27,065 nt of DNA from Russula earlei. Lineage: Eukaryota; Basidiomycota; Agaricomycetes; Russulales; Russulaceae. The stretch's first letter is position 1. Each line of letters begins with the position of its first letter. Positions 10,453 through 19,190 of the stretch are shown here, in pieces. The stretch is from assembly GCA_025769875.1 (NCBI GenBank), contig JAGFNK010000661.1, forward strand, positions 1-27,065, in the 5' to 3' direction. The notes under the pieces are model-generated. The model had not been told where the DNA came from. It searched no databases and saw only the letters and a program-made list of their open reading frames with translations. The position numbers were made by a program, and so were the translations under genes.

Positions 10453-11261
10453 TCAGATCAACTTTTCGCTTGCATTCACGTATTTGGCTACTGTTTCCCG
10501 AGTGAACCTGGTGACAAGTCAATAATGATATGGGCGTGGTACATTCATCAGCAAGGTGATGGTGATGAGCTTACTTGATGTTCCTGCCCTTAACATGCAT
10601 GTCGGGCTCGCGAATAGCGAATGGGTTGACATCATGAGATGAGGCTGAAGATTGCCAACTTGAATGCTGTGATTGACAAAAACGGTGTGTCGTTCCGTCG
10701 GAGCGCACAGCATAAAGGACGTCCTTTATCGCCGCGTTTTGTGAGAGACGCCAGTAGTCCTTGGCGATGGCTGGCGCTGCCAAGTTCTCCCTGTTCACGC
10801 ATGCGCAAGCGCAAGTTAGTACAAAGAGTCATGGCACGTGACCACCGCTTCACGTACCACGCCCTGCTCAAGTTCCCCACTCGCGCGCGTATATGTCACC
10901 ACGGCCTCCTCTTCGAGGTAGCCAACGAAACGGTGGCAGGTGCTTGGAGAGACGATATACGACAGGACTCGTGAGAGAGTGGGCGTGAGGGCTTGAGATT
11001 ATATAAACAGCAGCGAAAGACAAAAATGTTGTAGAAAATGCCTTGGGTGGCGAGAACAAGCGCGCAGAGAGGAATAACTGGATTTCGTAAGGTCAGGAAG
11101 GTCCTGCGAAGGCTTCGTGCCAACACTGGGGGTAAATGTGTGCAGAAGAAGGCGGCCACGAACATCAGACGCATGCGCTCGTTCTCATCGCGCTTTGTAC
11201 CGCACTGAAGGAGAATCCGTCGACCTGGCGCACCAACCTCTGATCGGACACCAGCTACGCT
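10453..11261 (-). pseudogene. Alternative oxidase (AOX), 5'-truncated and degenerate
   Basis: Minus-strand blocks match AOX helices. 11164-11189 gives ENERMRLM. 11022-11103 gives MTFLTLR...LATQGIFYNIF. 10858-10967 gives [20 protein letters not shown]. 10575-10786 gives AIAKDYWRL, DVLYAVRSDGTTHR and NPFAIREPDMHVKG. 10453-10507 gives FTRETVAKYVNASEKLI and a stop. A TACTAAC branch site is kept in one intron. AOX is the mitochondrial di-iron quinol oxidase. Damage: ERMH has become ERMR, and the ExxH of the last helix has become GTTH, so two iron ligands are gone. The frame slips at IFYNIF/SYIV and around the THRF-VNHS segment, returning at DVNPF. The 5' part (targeting peptide, first helices) is missing. 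A weak match (SVAGV ... VGA ... KRD) continues to 11261 inside the adjoining tandem array. Confidence 0.85.
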
Positions 11262-13725
11262 CTGCGACGTGCCAAAGGCTTCCGTCGCAGGCCAATGGGC
11301 AGTGAGGGTGGTCCCTCAACAGCGTCCCACGCATATGTGTCACAGAGATGGCCTCCGAGAGAAAGGGAATGGTCCTCTTAATCTTGAGGTCGAAAGAGTC
11401 AGCATGGCAGCGCCTTCACGAGGCTCCCAGAGAGATGGAATACCACCACCTAATTACGACCGATTACGGAGCTTATCCATCTCCCAGGTCTACAGAGTCT
11501 ATCGCGAAAATGATACCAGGGGGTTCGGCACCAGCTACGCTCTGCGACGTGCCAAAGGCTTCCATCGCAGGCCAATGGGCAGTGAAGGTGGTCCCTCAAC
11601 AGCGTCCCACGCATATGTGTCACAGAGATGGCCTCCGAGAGAAAGGGAATGGTCCTCTTGATCTTGAGGTCGAAAGAGTCAGCATGGCATCGCCTTCACG
11701 AGGCTCCCAGAGAGATGGAATACCACCACCTAATTACGACCGATTACGGAGCTTATCCATCTCCCAGGTCTACAGAGTCTTTCGCGAAAATGATACCAAG
11801 GGGGTTCGGCACCAGCTACGCTCTGCGACGTGCCAAAGGCTTCCGTCGCAGGCCAATGGGCAGTGAGGGTGGTCCCTCAACAGCGTCCCACGCATATGTG
11901 TCACAGATATGGCCGCCGAGAGAAAGGGAATGGTCCTCTTGATCTTGAGGCATCGAGAGAGTCGGCATGGCATCGCCTTCACGAGGCTCCCAGGGAGATG
12001 GTGGGCATTCCATCTAATTACGACCGATTACAGAGCTTATCCATCTCCCAGGTCTACTGGGTCTTTCGCGAAAACGATACCAAGGGGGTTCGGCACCGGC
12101 TACGCTCTGCGACATGCCAAAGGCTTCCGTCGCAGGCTACGAAGGGCAGGCACAGATGGCATAACATCAGCTGCACTGCACATCGCGCTTTTGTACCGCA
12201 CGGAAGGAGAATCCGTCGACCTGGCGCACCAACCTCTGATCGGACACCAGCTACGCTCTGCGACGTGCCTAAAGGCTTCCATCGCAGGCCAATGGGCAGT
12301 GAGGGTGGTCCCTCAACAGCGTCCCACGCATATGTGTCACAGAGATGGCCGCCGAGAGAAAGGGAATGGTCCTCTTGATCTTGAGGCATCGAGAGAGTCG
12401 GCATGGCATCGCCTTCACGAGGCTCCCAGGGAGATGGTGGGCATTCCATCTAATTACGACCGATTACAGAGCTTATCCATCTCCTAGGTCTACTGGGTCT
12501 TTCGCGAAAACGATACCAAGGGGGTTCGGCACCGGCTACGCTCTGCGACATACCAAAGGCTTCCGTCGCAGGCTACGAAGGGCAGGCACAGATGGCATAA
12601 CATCAGCTGCACTGCACATCGCGCTTTTGTACCGCACGGAAGGAGAATCCGTCGACCTGGCGCACCAACCTCTGATTGGACACCAGCTACGCTCTGCGAC
12701 GTGCCTAAAGGCTTCCGTCGCAGGCCAATGGGCAGTGAAGGTGGTCCCTCAACAGCGTCCCACGCATATGTGTCACAGAGATGGCCGCCGAGAGAAAGGG
12801 AATGGTCCTCTTGATCTTGAGGCATCGAGAGAGTCGGCATGGCATCGCCTTCACGAGGCTCCCAGGGAGATGGTGGGCATTCCATCTAATTACGACCGAT
12901 TACAGAGCTTATCCATCTCCTAGGTCTACTGGGTCTTTCGCGAAAACGATACCAAGGGGGTTCGGCACCGGCTACGCTCTGCGACATGCCAAAGGCTTCC
13001 GTCGCAGGCTACGAAGGGCAGGCACAGATGGCATAACATCAGCTGCACTGCACATCGCGCTTTTGTACCGCACGGAAGGAGAATCCGTCGACCTGGCGCA
13101 CCAACCTCTGATCGGACACCAGCTACGCTCTGCGACGTGCCAAAGGCTTCCGTCGCAGGCCAATGGGCAGTAAGGGTGGTCCCTCAACAGCGTCCCACGC
13201 ATATGTGTCACAGAGATGGCCGCCGAGAGAAAGGGAATGGTCCTCTTGATCTTGAGGCATCGAGAGAGTCGGCATGGCATCGCCTTCACGAGGCTCCCAG
13301 GGAGATGGTGGGCATTCCATCTAATTACGACCGATTACAGAGCTTATCCATCTCCTAGGTCTACTGGGTCTTTCGCGAAAACGATACCAAGGGGGTTCGG
13401 CACCGGCTACGCTCTGCGACATGCCAAAGGCTTCCGTCGCAGGCTACGAAGGGCAGGCACAGATGGCATAACATCAGCTGCACTGCACATCGCGCTTTTG
13501 TACCGCACGGAAGGAGAATCCGTCGACCTGGCGCACCAACCTCTGATCGGACACCAGCTACGCTCTGCGACGTGCCTAAAGGCTTCCGTCGCAGGCCAAT
13601 GGGCAGTGAGGGTGGTCCCTCAACAGCGTCCCACGCATATGTGTCACAGAGGTGGCCGCCAGGAGAAAAGGAATGGTCCTCTTGATCTTGAGGCATCGGA
13701 AGAGTCGGCATGGCATCGCCTTCTG
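11190..13725. repeat. Tandem array with a two-monomer higher-order unit
   Basis: Two monomers alternate. Monomer A is about 281-286 bp and begins at GCCAAAGGCTTCC; monomer B is about 150 bp and runs from GGCTACGAAGGGCAGG to GACGTGCC. Both end in the shared segment CAGCTACGCTCTGCGACGTG. A landmark in A (ATGGCCnCCGAGAGAAAGG) falls at 11348, 11628, 11909, 12345, 12781, 13216 and 13652. Spacing is 280, 281, 436, 436, 435 and 436 bp, so the order is partial B, A, A, A, then AB repeated, ending in a partial A. Copies differ by few bases, suggesting recent unequal exchange. ORFs of 100-190 codons appear on both strands in every copy, but the period is not a multiple of three and no family is recognised. 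Confidence 0.95.
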
Positions 13726-14113
13726 TGAAGAGAGGTCAGGAATAGCAATCATCAAAAATAAAAGAGAACAGAAAAGAGGAAGAAAAATATACCGAGTGAA
13801 GCGAAGGAGAGGGAAGTGGAAAGCGGTGGTGGTGGGTGTTTGGTGGGTCAGAAGATGGGGAGGGCAAACCAACCCACTCAGCTTCAAGGTCACGTTACGA
13901 GTTGTCACTTCGGTCATAAGTTTGGCACGGTCCACATCAAAGGACGTAGGTCAAGCAGTATTTTACTAAGGGAACCGGAACGTATCCCATACATTTGATA
14001 GCTCAAATCACAAGGTGAAAGGACTCTCATCAAAGGCAACCAGAACATGAGAATCGTACTGAAAGACGACGAAACCGTAACATGAGTATGTACATGAAAG
14101 ACAAAGGGCCATG
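13726..14113. other. Array-flanking intergenic DNA
   Basis: The array breaks off inside monomer A near 13725. The following 390 bp include an A/G-rich stretch (13740-13830). No gene, RNA or further AOX exon is seen, so the missing AOX 5' end does not lie immediately beyond the array. Confidence 0.5.
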
Positions 14114-15049
14114 TCATGGTTCCACCGATTCCGCGGCCAGCAGGGTCCAAGTTCTGCTTTGTGTGTCAATATTGAATCAATTGGAGCAGGAATAGACCGA
14201 TGCACTCACCAGGTGATATCAATATGCGCGTGGGGTCTCACTCGTTCGAAGCCCTCGGTTTCTTCACCAGCAAGGCACCACTCCTGTTCCGTTTCCTGGA
14301 GATGATAGTGCAGAAAGACGGAACATTCGCCCAAGATTGCCGCCCAATGAGAGTCCTGTAGCTTCCTTGTCGATTTGACAAGGTCCCGAGTCTTGTCTCC
14401 CCATGCGCTTTCTGTAAATCCCAGGCCACGAGCTCGGCCATCCGTTTCTCGCCCTGTCCGAAGGGCATCCTCTCCAGTTTGGAAAAGCGTGAGCCCACGC
14501 TCGGCCTAGATGAAGGTTGCTTTTCATCAACATGAAATACATCAAGCAAATCACATACTGCAGCCGTTGCAAGGGCTAAAGCTCCAACTTGCTTGCCATA
14601 GTCATGACTTACTCCGGATATCTTCTTAAGGTGCTGTGAGTAGACTTCTGCCACGAGGCGAGAACAAAACGCTCCACGAGAGGCCTATGTGAGATGACCG
14701 TCATGCAAGACCTCAACTCCATTTAATAATATTGACGTACCTTGTCATCGGGATGTTTGTATACAAAAGTGAGATCCCTGAGTGCGTCTGCCACATACTC
14801 TTCACGATCAACTGCATGGGGGAATAAATTGGAGTTGGAAAATGTTTGAGACACTACGCGATATCCCGCTTTCCCCATCTCACTTCTCCAATTATTGAGT
14901 GTATTCTCAGCCTGAAGGGTGGTTAGACAATACCTCAGTGTTTTCCACAATGGCTACTTACCACGCGCATGACTGTAGATAGATCTTCCTGGCTGAGTTG
15001 CTCAGAGAAAACTCGAGCCCAAAGTTTGGCTGCCTCAGTGTGAATCGAC
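14114..15049 (-). CDS. DUF6532-like protein, C-terminal half; 5' end replaced by repeat DNA
   Basis: Exons 14962-about 15049, 14741-14911, 14559-14684, 14210-14505 and 14114-14156 join in frame with good GT/AG sites. The product reads AAKLWARVFSEQLSQED, then AENTLNNWRSEMGKAGYRV, then FPHAVDREEYVADALRDL, then FVYKHPDDK, then RLVAEVYSQHL, then GALALATAA, then AERGLTLFQTGEDALRTGR, then FTESAWGDKTRDLVKSTRKL. From memory this is the pattern of the uncharacterised DUF6532-type family common in Agaricomycete repeats (segment ALALATAAxERxLTLFxTGE). No function is established. The basic N-terminal part of the family is absent because the first exon starts within a few bases of the LTR-like repeat at 15050. 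Four codon-preserving introns argue that splicing was recently maintained; whether it is expressed is unknown. Confidence 0.65.
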
Positions 15050-15302
15050 GATGACGACAAACGCGTCATATGGGTCCGCGCGTAGACGTGTGGCTGGAGC
15101 AAGGGCAAGGCGAGTGACGTCGACGGCGATCGTCTTGAGCCGTTGTCACAGTTCCCGGGCACAGAGCGGGGAACGCGGTGGGGACGACGTCGAGAGGGGA
15201 ACGTGAGAGTGAGGGAGAAAGATGAAAGAAAGGGAAGGAGGACGCGTGGGAAGTGGGGGCAAGTGCAGGTCATGTGAGTTTCCCCGTCAGCGGGCTCATA
15301 CA
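15050..15302 (-). repeat. LTR-like leader repeat, partial copy (L1)
   Basis: On the minus strand this starts TGTATGAGCCCGCTGACGGG at 15302. It matches the start of the full copy at 16340 and the inverted copy at 24437 through the CCCGGGAACTGTGACAACGG block and the CACACGTCTACGC block. It stops abruptly at about 15050, where the DUF6532-like exon begins. It lies directly head-to-tail with the next copy. Confidence 0.75.
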
Positions 15303-15339
15303 CCTTACATCCCCAAGACTTCACGTCTTCGACACGTTC

Positions 15340-15374
<35 letters not shown>

Positions 15375-16340
15375 TCGAGCGCGTGTTGTGCACGCGTAGT
15401 TTCGAAGGAGGGAGAGAGAAGAGGGAAGCTTTGCAGGAGCGTTCAGTGAACAGACATTTTCACTAGCAGGCGAGGAGGTTAACGCAGAAACGGAAGACTG
15501 CACTGAGCTGCTATTCAAGACCGTAGCTACTGGTCCTTAAATACTGTAGCAAAAGCAGGGGAGAATCAGGTAATCAAGAGACATGAGAGACGAGACAGAG
15601 TAGGTATGACGTCGCATAGGATGTGAATGAACTGACGCGTATGACGAACTACAAGAAACGAGGCAAGAGACGGAGTCAGAGTCGTAAGGCAAGAAAACGA
15701 AGCGGAATGGGAATTTATAGTAGAACAGTATACCAGTCAAGAGCGTACCAAAAGTCCTATTCCTCCGACTGCGAGTCCATGAGCGCGGGGCGGCGCGGCG
15801 ATGACGTAGTGGCGAGATACTATGGGCAGCGAGCCCTCAGGTAGAGCGACGATGACGATGGAACGCGTCATCCGGGTCTGTGCGTAGATGTGTGGCGGGT
15901 GCGAGGACGATGCTTGAGGGACGGTCACAGAGGGGCGAGAACCTGGTGAAAGGAGTTCGACGAAGGGCGAGAGTATAATGTGACGAAGAATGACGCAGAT
16001 AAAGGAGACTAGTGGCGCAGGGGATAGAAGTAGGCGAGGCACGGCTGGACGACGATGATGTCGTGCCGTAGGTTGATGTGTGGAGGAGCCGAGCTCCGAC
16101 TCTAAGACCGACGAAGGAGGCGTTGAGCGGCGAGGCGAGTGACGTCGAATGTTCTCGCTGTTCCTAGGTGGAGAGTGGGGATAATGACGTCGAGAGGGGG
16201 GCGCGCGAGGGAAAGAGAAGGAGAGGGAAGGGAAAGACGATAGTTGGAGGGAGGAAGGAGAGGAATGGGATGAAGACAAAGGAAAAGGGTGCATGGGTGC
16301 GGGTACAAGTCATAAGTATTTCCCGTCCAGCGGGCTCACA
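15303..16340 (-). repeat. LTR-like leader repeat, long copy (L2)
   Basis: About 1.04 kb in minus orientation, beginning TGTGAGCCCGCTGGACGGG at 16340. Shared blocks with the plus-strand copy at 24.4-25.7 kb include GGAGCTCGGCTCCTCCACAC, CTACGGCACGACATCATCG, CTCAAGCATCGTCCTCGC, CTTTTGGTACGCTCTTGAC and GTAGCTACGG. A TATA-like CTATAAATTC lies near 15713-15722 on the minus strand, so the block could act as a promoter, as a long terminal repeat would. No reverse transcriptase or gag is adjacent, so this is a solo copy or a conserved gene leader. Confidence 0.75.
15341..15374. repeat. (AG)n microsatellite
   Basis: A nearly pure GA/AG dinucleotide run of about 34 bp. The inverted copy near 25.57-25.60 kb has a matching (TC)n run at the equivalent place, so it is part of the dispersed repeat. 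Confidence 0.9.
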
Positions 16341-16407
16341 CCCCTTACGGCGTCTTATCCTGTGTTACAGTGAGCAGTGGTGGGAGTTAGTAGGAATCCA
16401 CCTTACA

Positions 16408-16923
16408 TTAATGCGGGATCTCATTGTCAGGACGTGGTCGTTTTCTGATTTCTGACAGTTTTATGCTTTCTGCCATTAGACGTGCCTCCAAGTCCAATAT
16501 CTTGGTTCTTAGATACCTGTTTTCTTCGCGTAACGTGGATAGTCGCCGGCACAAGGCTATTTTATCCTGTCGAAGGCTCAGGAACCGAAACCGCCATTGT
16601 CGCACGTTTTGGACTCTGAGTGCACGGCTCAGAGACTCATCCTTGTTGATCGTTGACTGTAAGCGATGGACATGCCATGCAGAGCATTCCTTGCAGGCAG
16701 AGGAATGTGTGATTGTCTGCAAGTCTTGGTTGTAGAACCAGGCCTGCCTGGGCTCGGGTTGAGGTACCTCCACCTCCTCCTCCTCCTCCTCCTCGTCTTC
16801 GATGGAGTATTCGGATATGTCGTCGTTCACGATATTGCCAAAGCCGTCCACAACTGGATCGCCGTTGTGATGAGGAGTAGATTCAGGCATCATGGAGATG
16901 GGACTGAGAGGAGACAAACACAA
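16408..16923 (-). CDS. Acidic, coiled-coil small protein (171 aa), unknown family
   Basis: A single open frame from ATG at 16923. The N-terminal third is acidic with a Glu tract (EDEEEEEEEV, residues about 43-52) coded by a CTC-type triplet repeat. The middle has HSSACKECSAWH, a small Cys/His cluster that could bind metal. The last 90 residues have regular Leu/Ile spacing (LSLRQDKIALCRRLSTLREENRYLR... in parts), as in a coiled coil. It ends in a basic KRPRPD tail. No known domain is recognised. It lies just upstream of the LTR-like copy on the same strand, so it may belong to that mobile family. Composition looks coding, but no homologue is known to me. Confidence 0.5.
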   Translation of the reverse strand: MCLSPLSPISMMPESTPHHNGDPVVDGFGNIVNDDISEYSIEDEEEEEEEVEVPQPEPRQAWFYNQDLQTITHSSACKECSAWHVHRLQSTINKDESLSRALRVQNVRQWRFRFLSLRQDKIALCRRLSTLREENRYLRTKILDLEARLMAESIKLSEIRKRPRPDNEIPH

Positions 16924-17630
16924 ATGGGATGCATGGAGTGGATTTTAAAGATGAACGGAAAGCGCGAGAAATGTAAGTGCACCAGCGCCCCGTTTCATAC
17001 GGTCGATTGCGACTCCTTGATTGCTGAATCTGAATACGGTAACGACTTTTACAGCTGCGACTGTCGAATAAGCGCCATCACCGCTTCTAGACATGACGCC
17101 GTCTGCATTTCGGGAAAATTCAAATGAGGCCTTGCGGCACTTGTGGGGATTGGCTCATTCTCATATTGGATCACACTGACGTACAAGCATAAGCATTACA
17201 CTCATCCTGAGTTGGAAAACAGCCAACGGTTGTGGGACTCTATGGCAGAGGCGATGGGAACGCGCGCGTCGGGAAGGTGGGCTAGACCGTTGACGCGGCA
17301 TTGAGTTGCCATCGGCCGCGCGTGTTGCTCTTGTCGTCGTGTCTCGGCTGCGGCGGCGTGGTCGTCTCCAACTGAGGTGGTGGTGGACGCATGGGCAATG
17401 GCGCGTGGCGCGCGGCGTGCCTCCTGAGTTATCGGCGTGCCTGGGTGTGTCGGCGAACGGCCTGCGATGGTGGCGGCTTCTGCTTCTCTGAGGCGGCGGC
17501 GTGTTCTTCGTTATCTGTCAAGGGTTATCCATGCGGTAGCGGCCAAACACGAAGCGAAGAAGAGACTATCTGGTGGCCACCGCTTTCATCGTGCGATTCT
17601 TCGTGGGGTTGTACTATTTGTTAATGTCTT
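16924..17630. other. Stretch without a supported gene
   Basis: Several short ORFs on both strands (for example 16666-17127 plus, 17306-17624 plus) shadow one another and show no family motif. The 17.3-17.6 kb part is GC-rich with GGTGG/CGGCG motifs. Nothing is supported here. Confidence 0.4.
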
Positions 17631-18180
17631 TTACGAGGCGTGGCGGCGAGACGGCGGTTGGCGGACATGAGATGACGGCGTGGTCGGGAAGCAGGGGCGT
17701 TGGCGGCAAACGCGAGTTCGTAGGCATAAGCGCAGGGGGCGCCGGAGGCATTGAGATGACGATCCTGATTGGGGGGGTGGGAGGCACGGCTGGCGATACC
17801 TTGGACGGAACTGAGGCACCAAAGGACGAGGCTGAGATGGCGGAAGCGGCTGGTGATGCTGGTGATACAACGGTGTAGGCGGCGGTGCTGGTGCTGGTTC
17901 TAGTGAAGGTGCCGGTGCCGGTGCTGGTGCTGGTGCTGGTGACGGTATGGGCGGCGGAGGGAAGAGCTGAGGTGGCAATGGACGTGACTGAGATGGCTGC
18001 CATCACGACTGGTGCTAAGACGGCTGGGGCGAGCTGAGGTGGCGGCTAGACTGACTGAGATGACAGCTGGGATAAGATGGCTGTTGCGGGGGAAGCTGAG
18101 ACGGTGGCGGTGGCTGGCAATGCTGGCGATACGGCGGACCGGGCGGTACGGGGAGGGCGGGAAACGCGAAACGAAAAACG
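17631..18180 (-). repeat. Low-complexity proline/alanine-coding and degenerate minisatellite DNA
   Basis: On the minus strand one frame reads runs of Pro-Ala (PSPAPAPAPAPAPS) from a GGTGCTGGTGCC-type triplet array at about 17882-17945. It also has repeated PPSQ/YPS units from imperfect CCATCTCAG-type repeats at 17.95-18.10 kb. Stops interrupt the frame near 18.0 kb. It directly follows the PA2G4 fragment on the same strand and may be a piece of another captured gene, but no protein family is identifiable. Confidence 0.55.
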
Positions 18181-18183
18181 CAC

Positions 18184-18951
18184 CTTCGACGGGCTTGCAG
18201 TCCCACGCCGCCGCCACCTTACCCACCGCCTCCGTAACCTGCCAATTCTTGTTGCCCACGCGGCCCGCAGCGCGTCCGCACGACGGCCCGTCACGGGGCT
18301 CTCTGGCGTCGCCCCGACGACGATCGTCTTGGCCGCGATCACCGCGAAGTCGTCAATGTGCGCGCCTAGGTGCAGCTTCACCACGTCGCCCTTGGCGAGC
18401 TTCTGTGCAGATAGTGGATCCGAGCTGCGTGTGCATGAGGAGCGGAACGGGGGGGGGAGTGGTTTTGGTTCGTGAGGAGAAATCGCGCGGGATGGATCGC
18501 GCAGCAGAGGAAGAGTGAGTGGGGGGACAAAGGGAGAGAAAAATAAGACGCACGATAGTGGCGAAAAGTGCGCGACGCAGTTGTTCACCGACATGGACGT
18601 CGGGAAAGTGAGTCCTGCATCAACACAAACGGGAGAGAGAAAAATCAACAAAGAAAAAAAAAAACGAAGCGAAGGTGGTTTGAATCGGGACGGACAATCA
18701 GCTGCTCGTAGGTTCACAGGGTTTTCGCGCAGGAGGGGAGCGGGAGTTCTGGGAGGGACTGCACGAACCTTTAGAGACCTTGACTCCCGTCACGGACTTG
18801 TTGTACACGGCTGCGGTGCCCTCTTCGATAAGCTTGTCGCCCTCGACGCAGAGATCGAGGACGCTTGCACCATCAACGATCAATTCGACGAGCCTCTTCA
18901 CCGCGACATTGACGATGTCGGGCGCACCCTTTCCGGACTGAGCAGTGATGT
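18184..18951 (-). pseudogene. PA2G4/Ebp1-type (methionine-aminopeptidase fold) gene fragment
   Basis: Blocks 18769-18951, 18554-18614 and 18184-18424 splice in frame. They give DIVNVAVKRLVELIVDGASV, LDLCVEGDKLIEEGTAAVYN, KVSKGLTFPTSMSVNNCVAH, AKGDVVKLHLGAHIDDFAV, IVVGATPESPVTGRRADALR and TEAVGKVAAAWDCKPVEG. This is the N-terminal half of the proliferation-associated 2G4 family, which binds RNA and ribosomes. It is broken at both ends. Exon 1 is missing (the first block starts at an intron acceptor at 18952-18954), and everything after CKPVEG is absent. About a dozen residues between ALRAAW and GNKNW are deleted with a frame change. Introns are retained, so it arose by DNA-level duplication and not retroposition. 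It is non-functional as it stands. Confidence 0.85.
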
Positions 18952-19011
18952 CTGGGCAGAAGGCGAGAAACGTGAGGAGTTTTAAAAAATGGGGATGCTG
19001 TCAGTCGGGGT

Positions 19012-19040
19012 CAGCCGACACCCTGCTCACGAAATTACAA
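19012..19040 (+). repeat. Candidate left terminal inverted repeat of the Plavaka-like element
   Basis: Begins CAGCCGACACCCTGCTCACG followed by AAATTAC. It is compared with the right end CACTTGACACCCTTAGCACC on the opposite strand, which has a short insertion before ACGAAAT. The match is degenerate but starts at equivalent bases. Confidence 0.5.
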
Positions 19041-19084
19041 CGGCATTGAGAACGAGTGTGCAGGAGAAGAATGCGTTGGTGATT

Positions 19085-19189
19085 CTCTCCAGTGTCGAGA
19101 TTGGGTAATTTGCGCGCCTTCTGCCTTCCGTGGATGTGGTAACCGTTTCTCAGGCTCCTCTCCGGAATCGAACCATTCCCATGTTTACC
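19085..19189 (-). pseudogene. 18S rRNA gene fragment
   Basis: Read on the minus strand this gives GGTTCGATTCCGGAGAGG, AGCCTGAGAAACGGTTACCA and GGCGCGCAAATTACCCAATC in order, the highly conserved 5'-domain segment of eukaryotic 18S rRNA (near position 400 in yeast numbering). It differs from the usual sequence by a one-base deletion in GAGAGGGAGC and several substitutions, so it is a decayed copy of about 105 bp. It lies between the transposase stop codon (19191) and the presumed left end of the Plavaka-like element. The rest of the rRNA gene is absent. Confidence 0.85.
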
Positions 19190-19190
19190 T

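Noticed and set aside
10575..10786. Possibility that the AOX frame slip hides a very short intron
   Set aside because: The only GT...AG pairs there would be 15-40 nt and would delete the conserved VNHS segment. A frameshift is the simpler reading.
11269..13728. Many ORFs of 100-190 codons on both strands in the tandem array (for example 11909-12487 plus, 12054-12449 minus)
   Set aside because: They recur because the DNA repeats, exist in several frames at once, and shift frame with the 436-bp period. No known domain or start context was seen, so they are shadows of the satellite.
17573..18518. Plus-strand ORFs rich in Gly/Ala/Val opposite the proline-coding strand
   Set aside because: Triplet repeats keep several frames open. 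The PA2G4 exons on the minus strand explain the right part, and nothing supports the plus frame.
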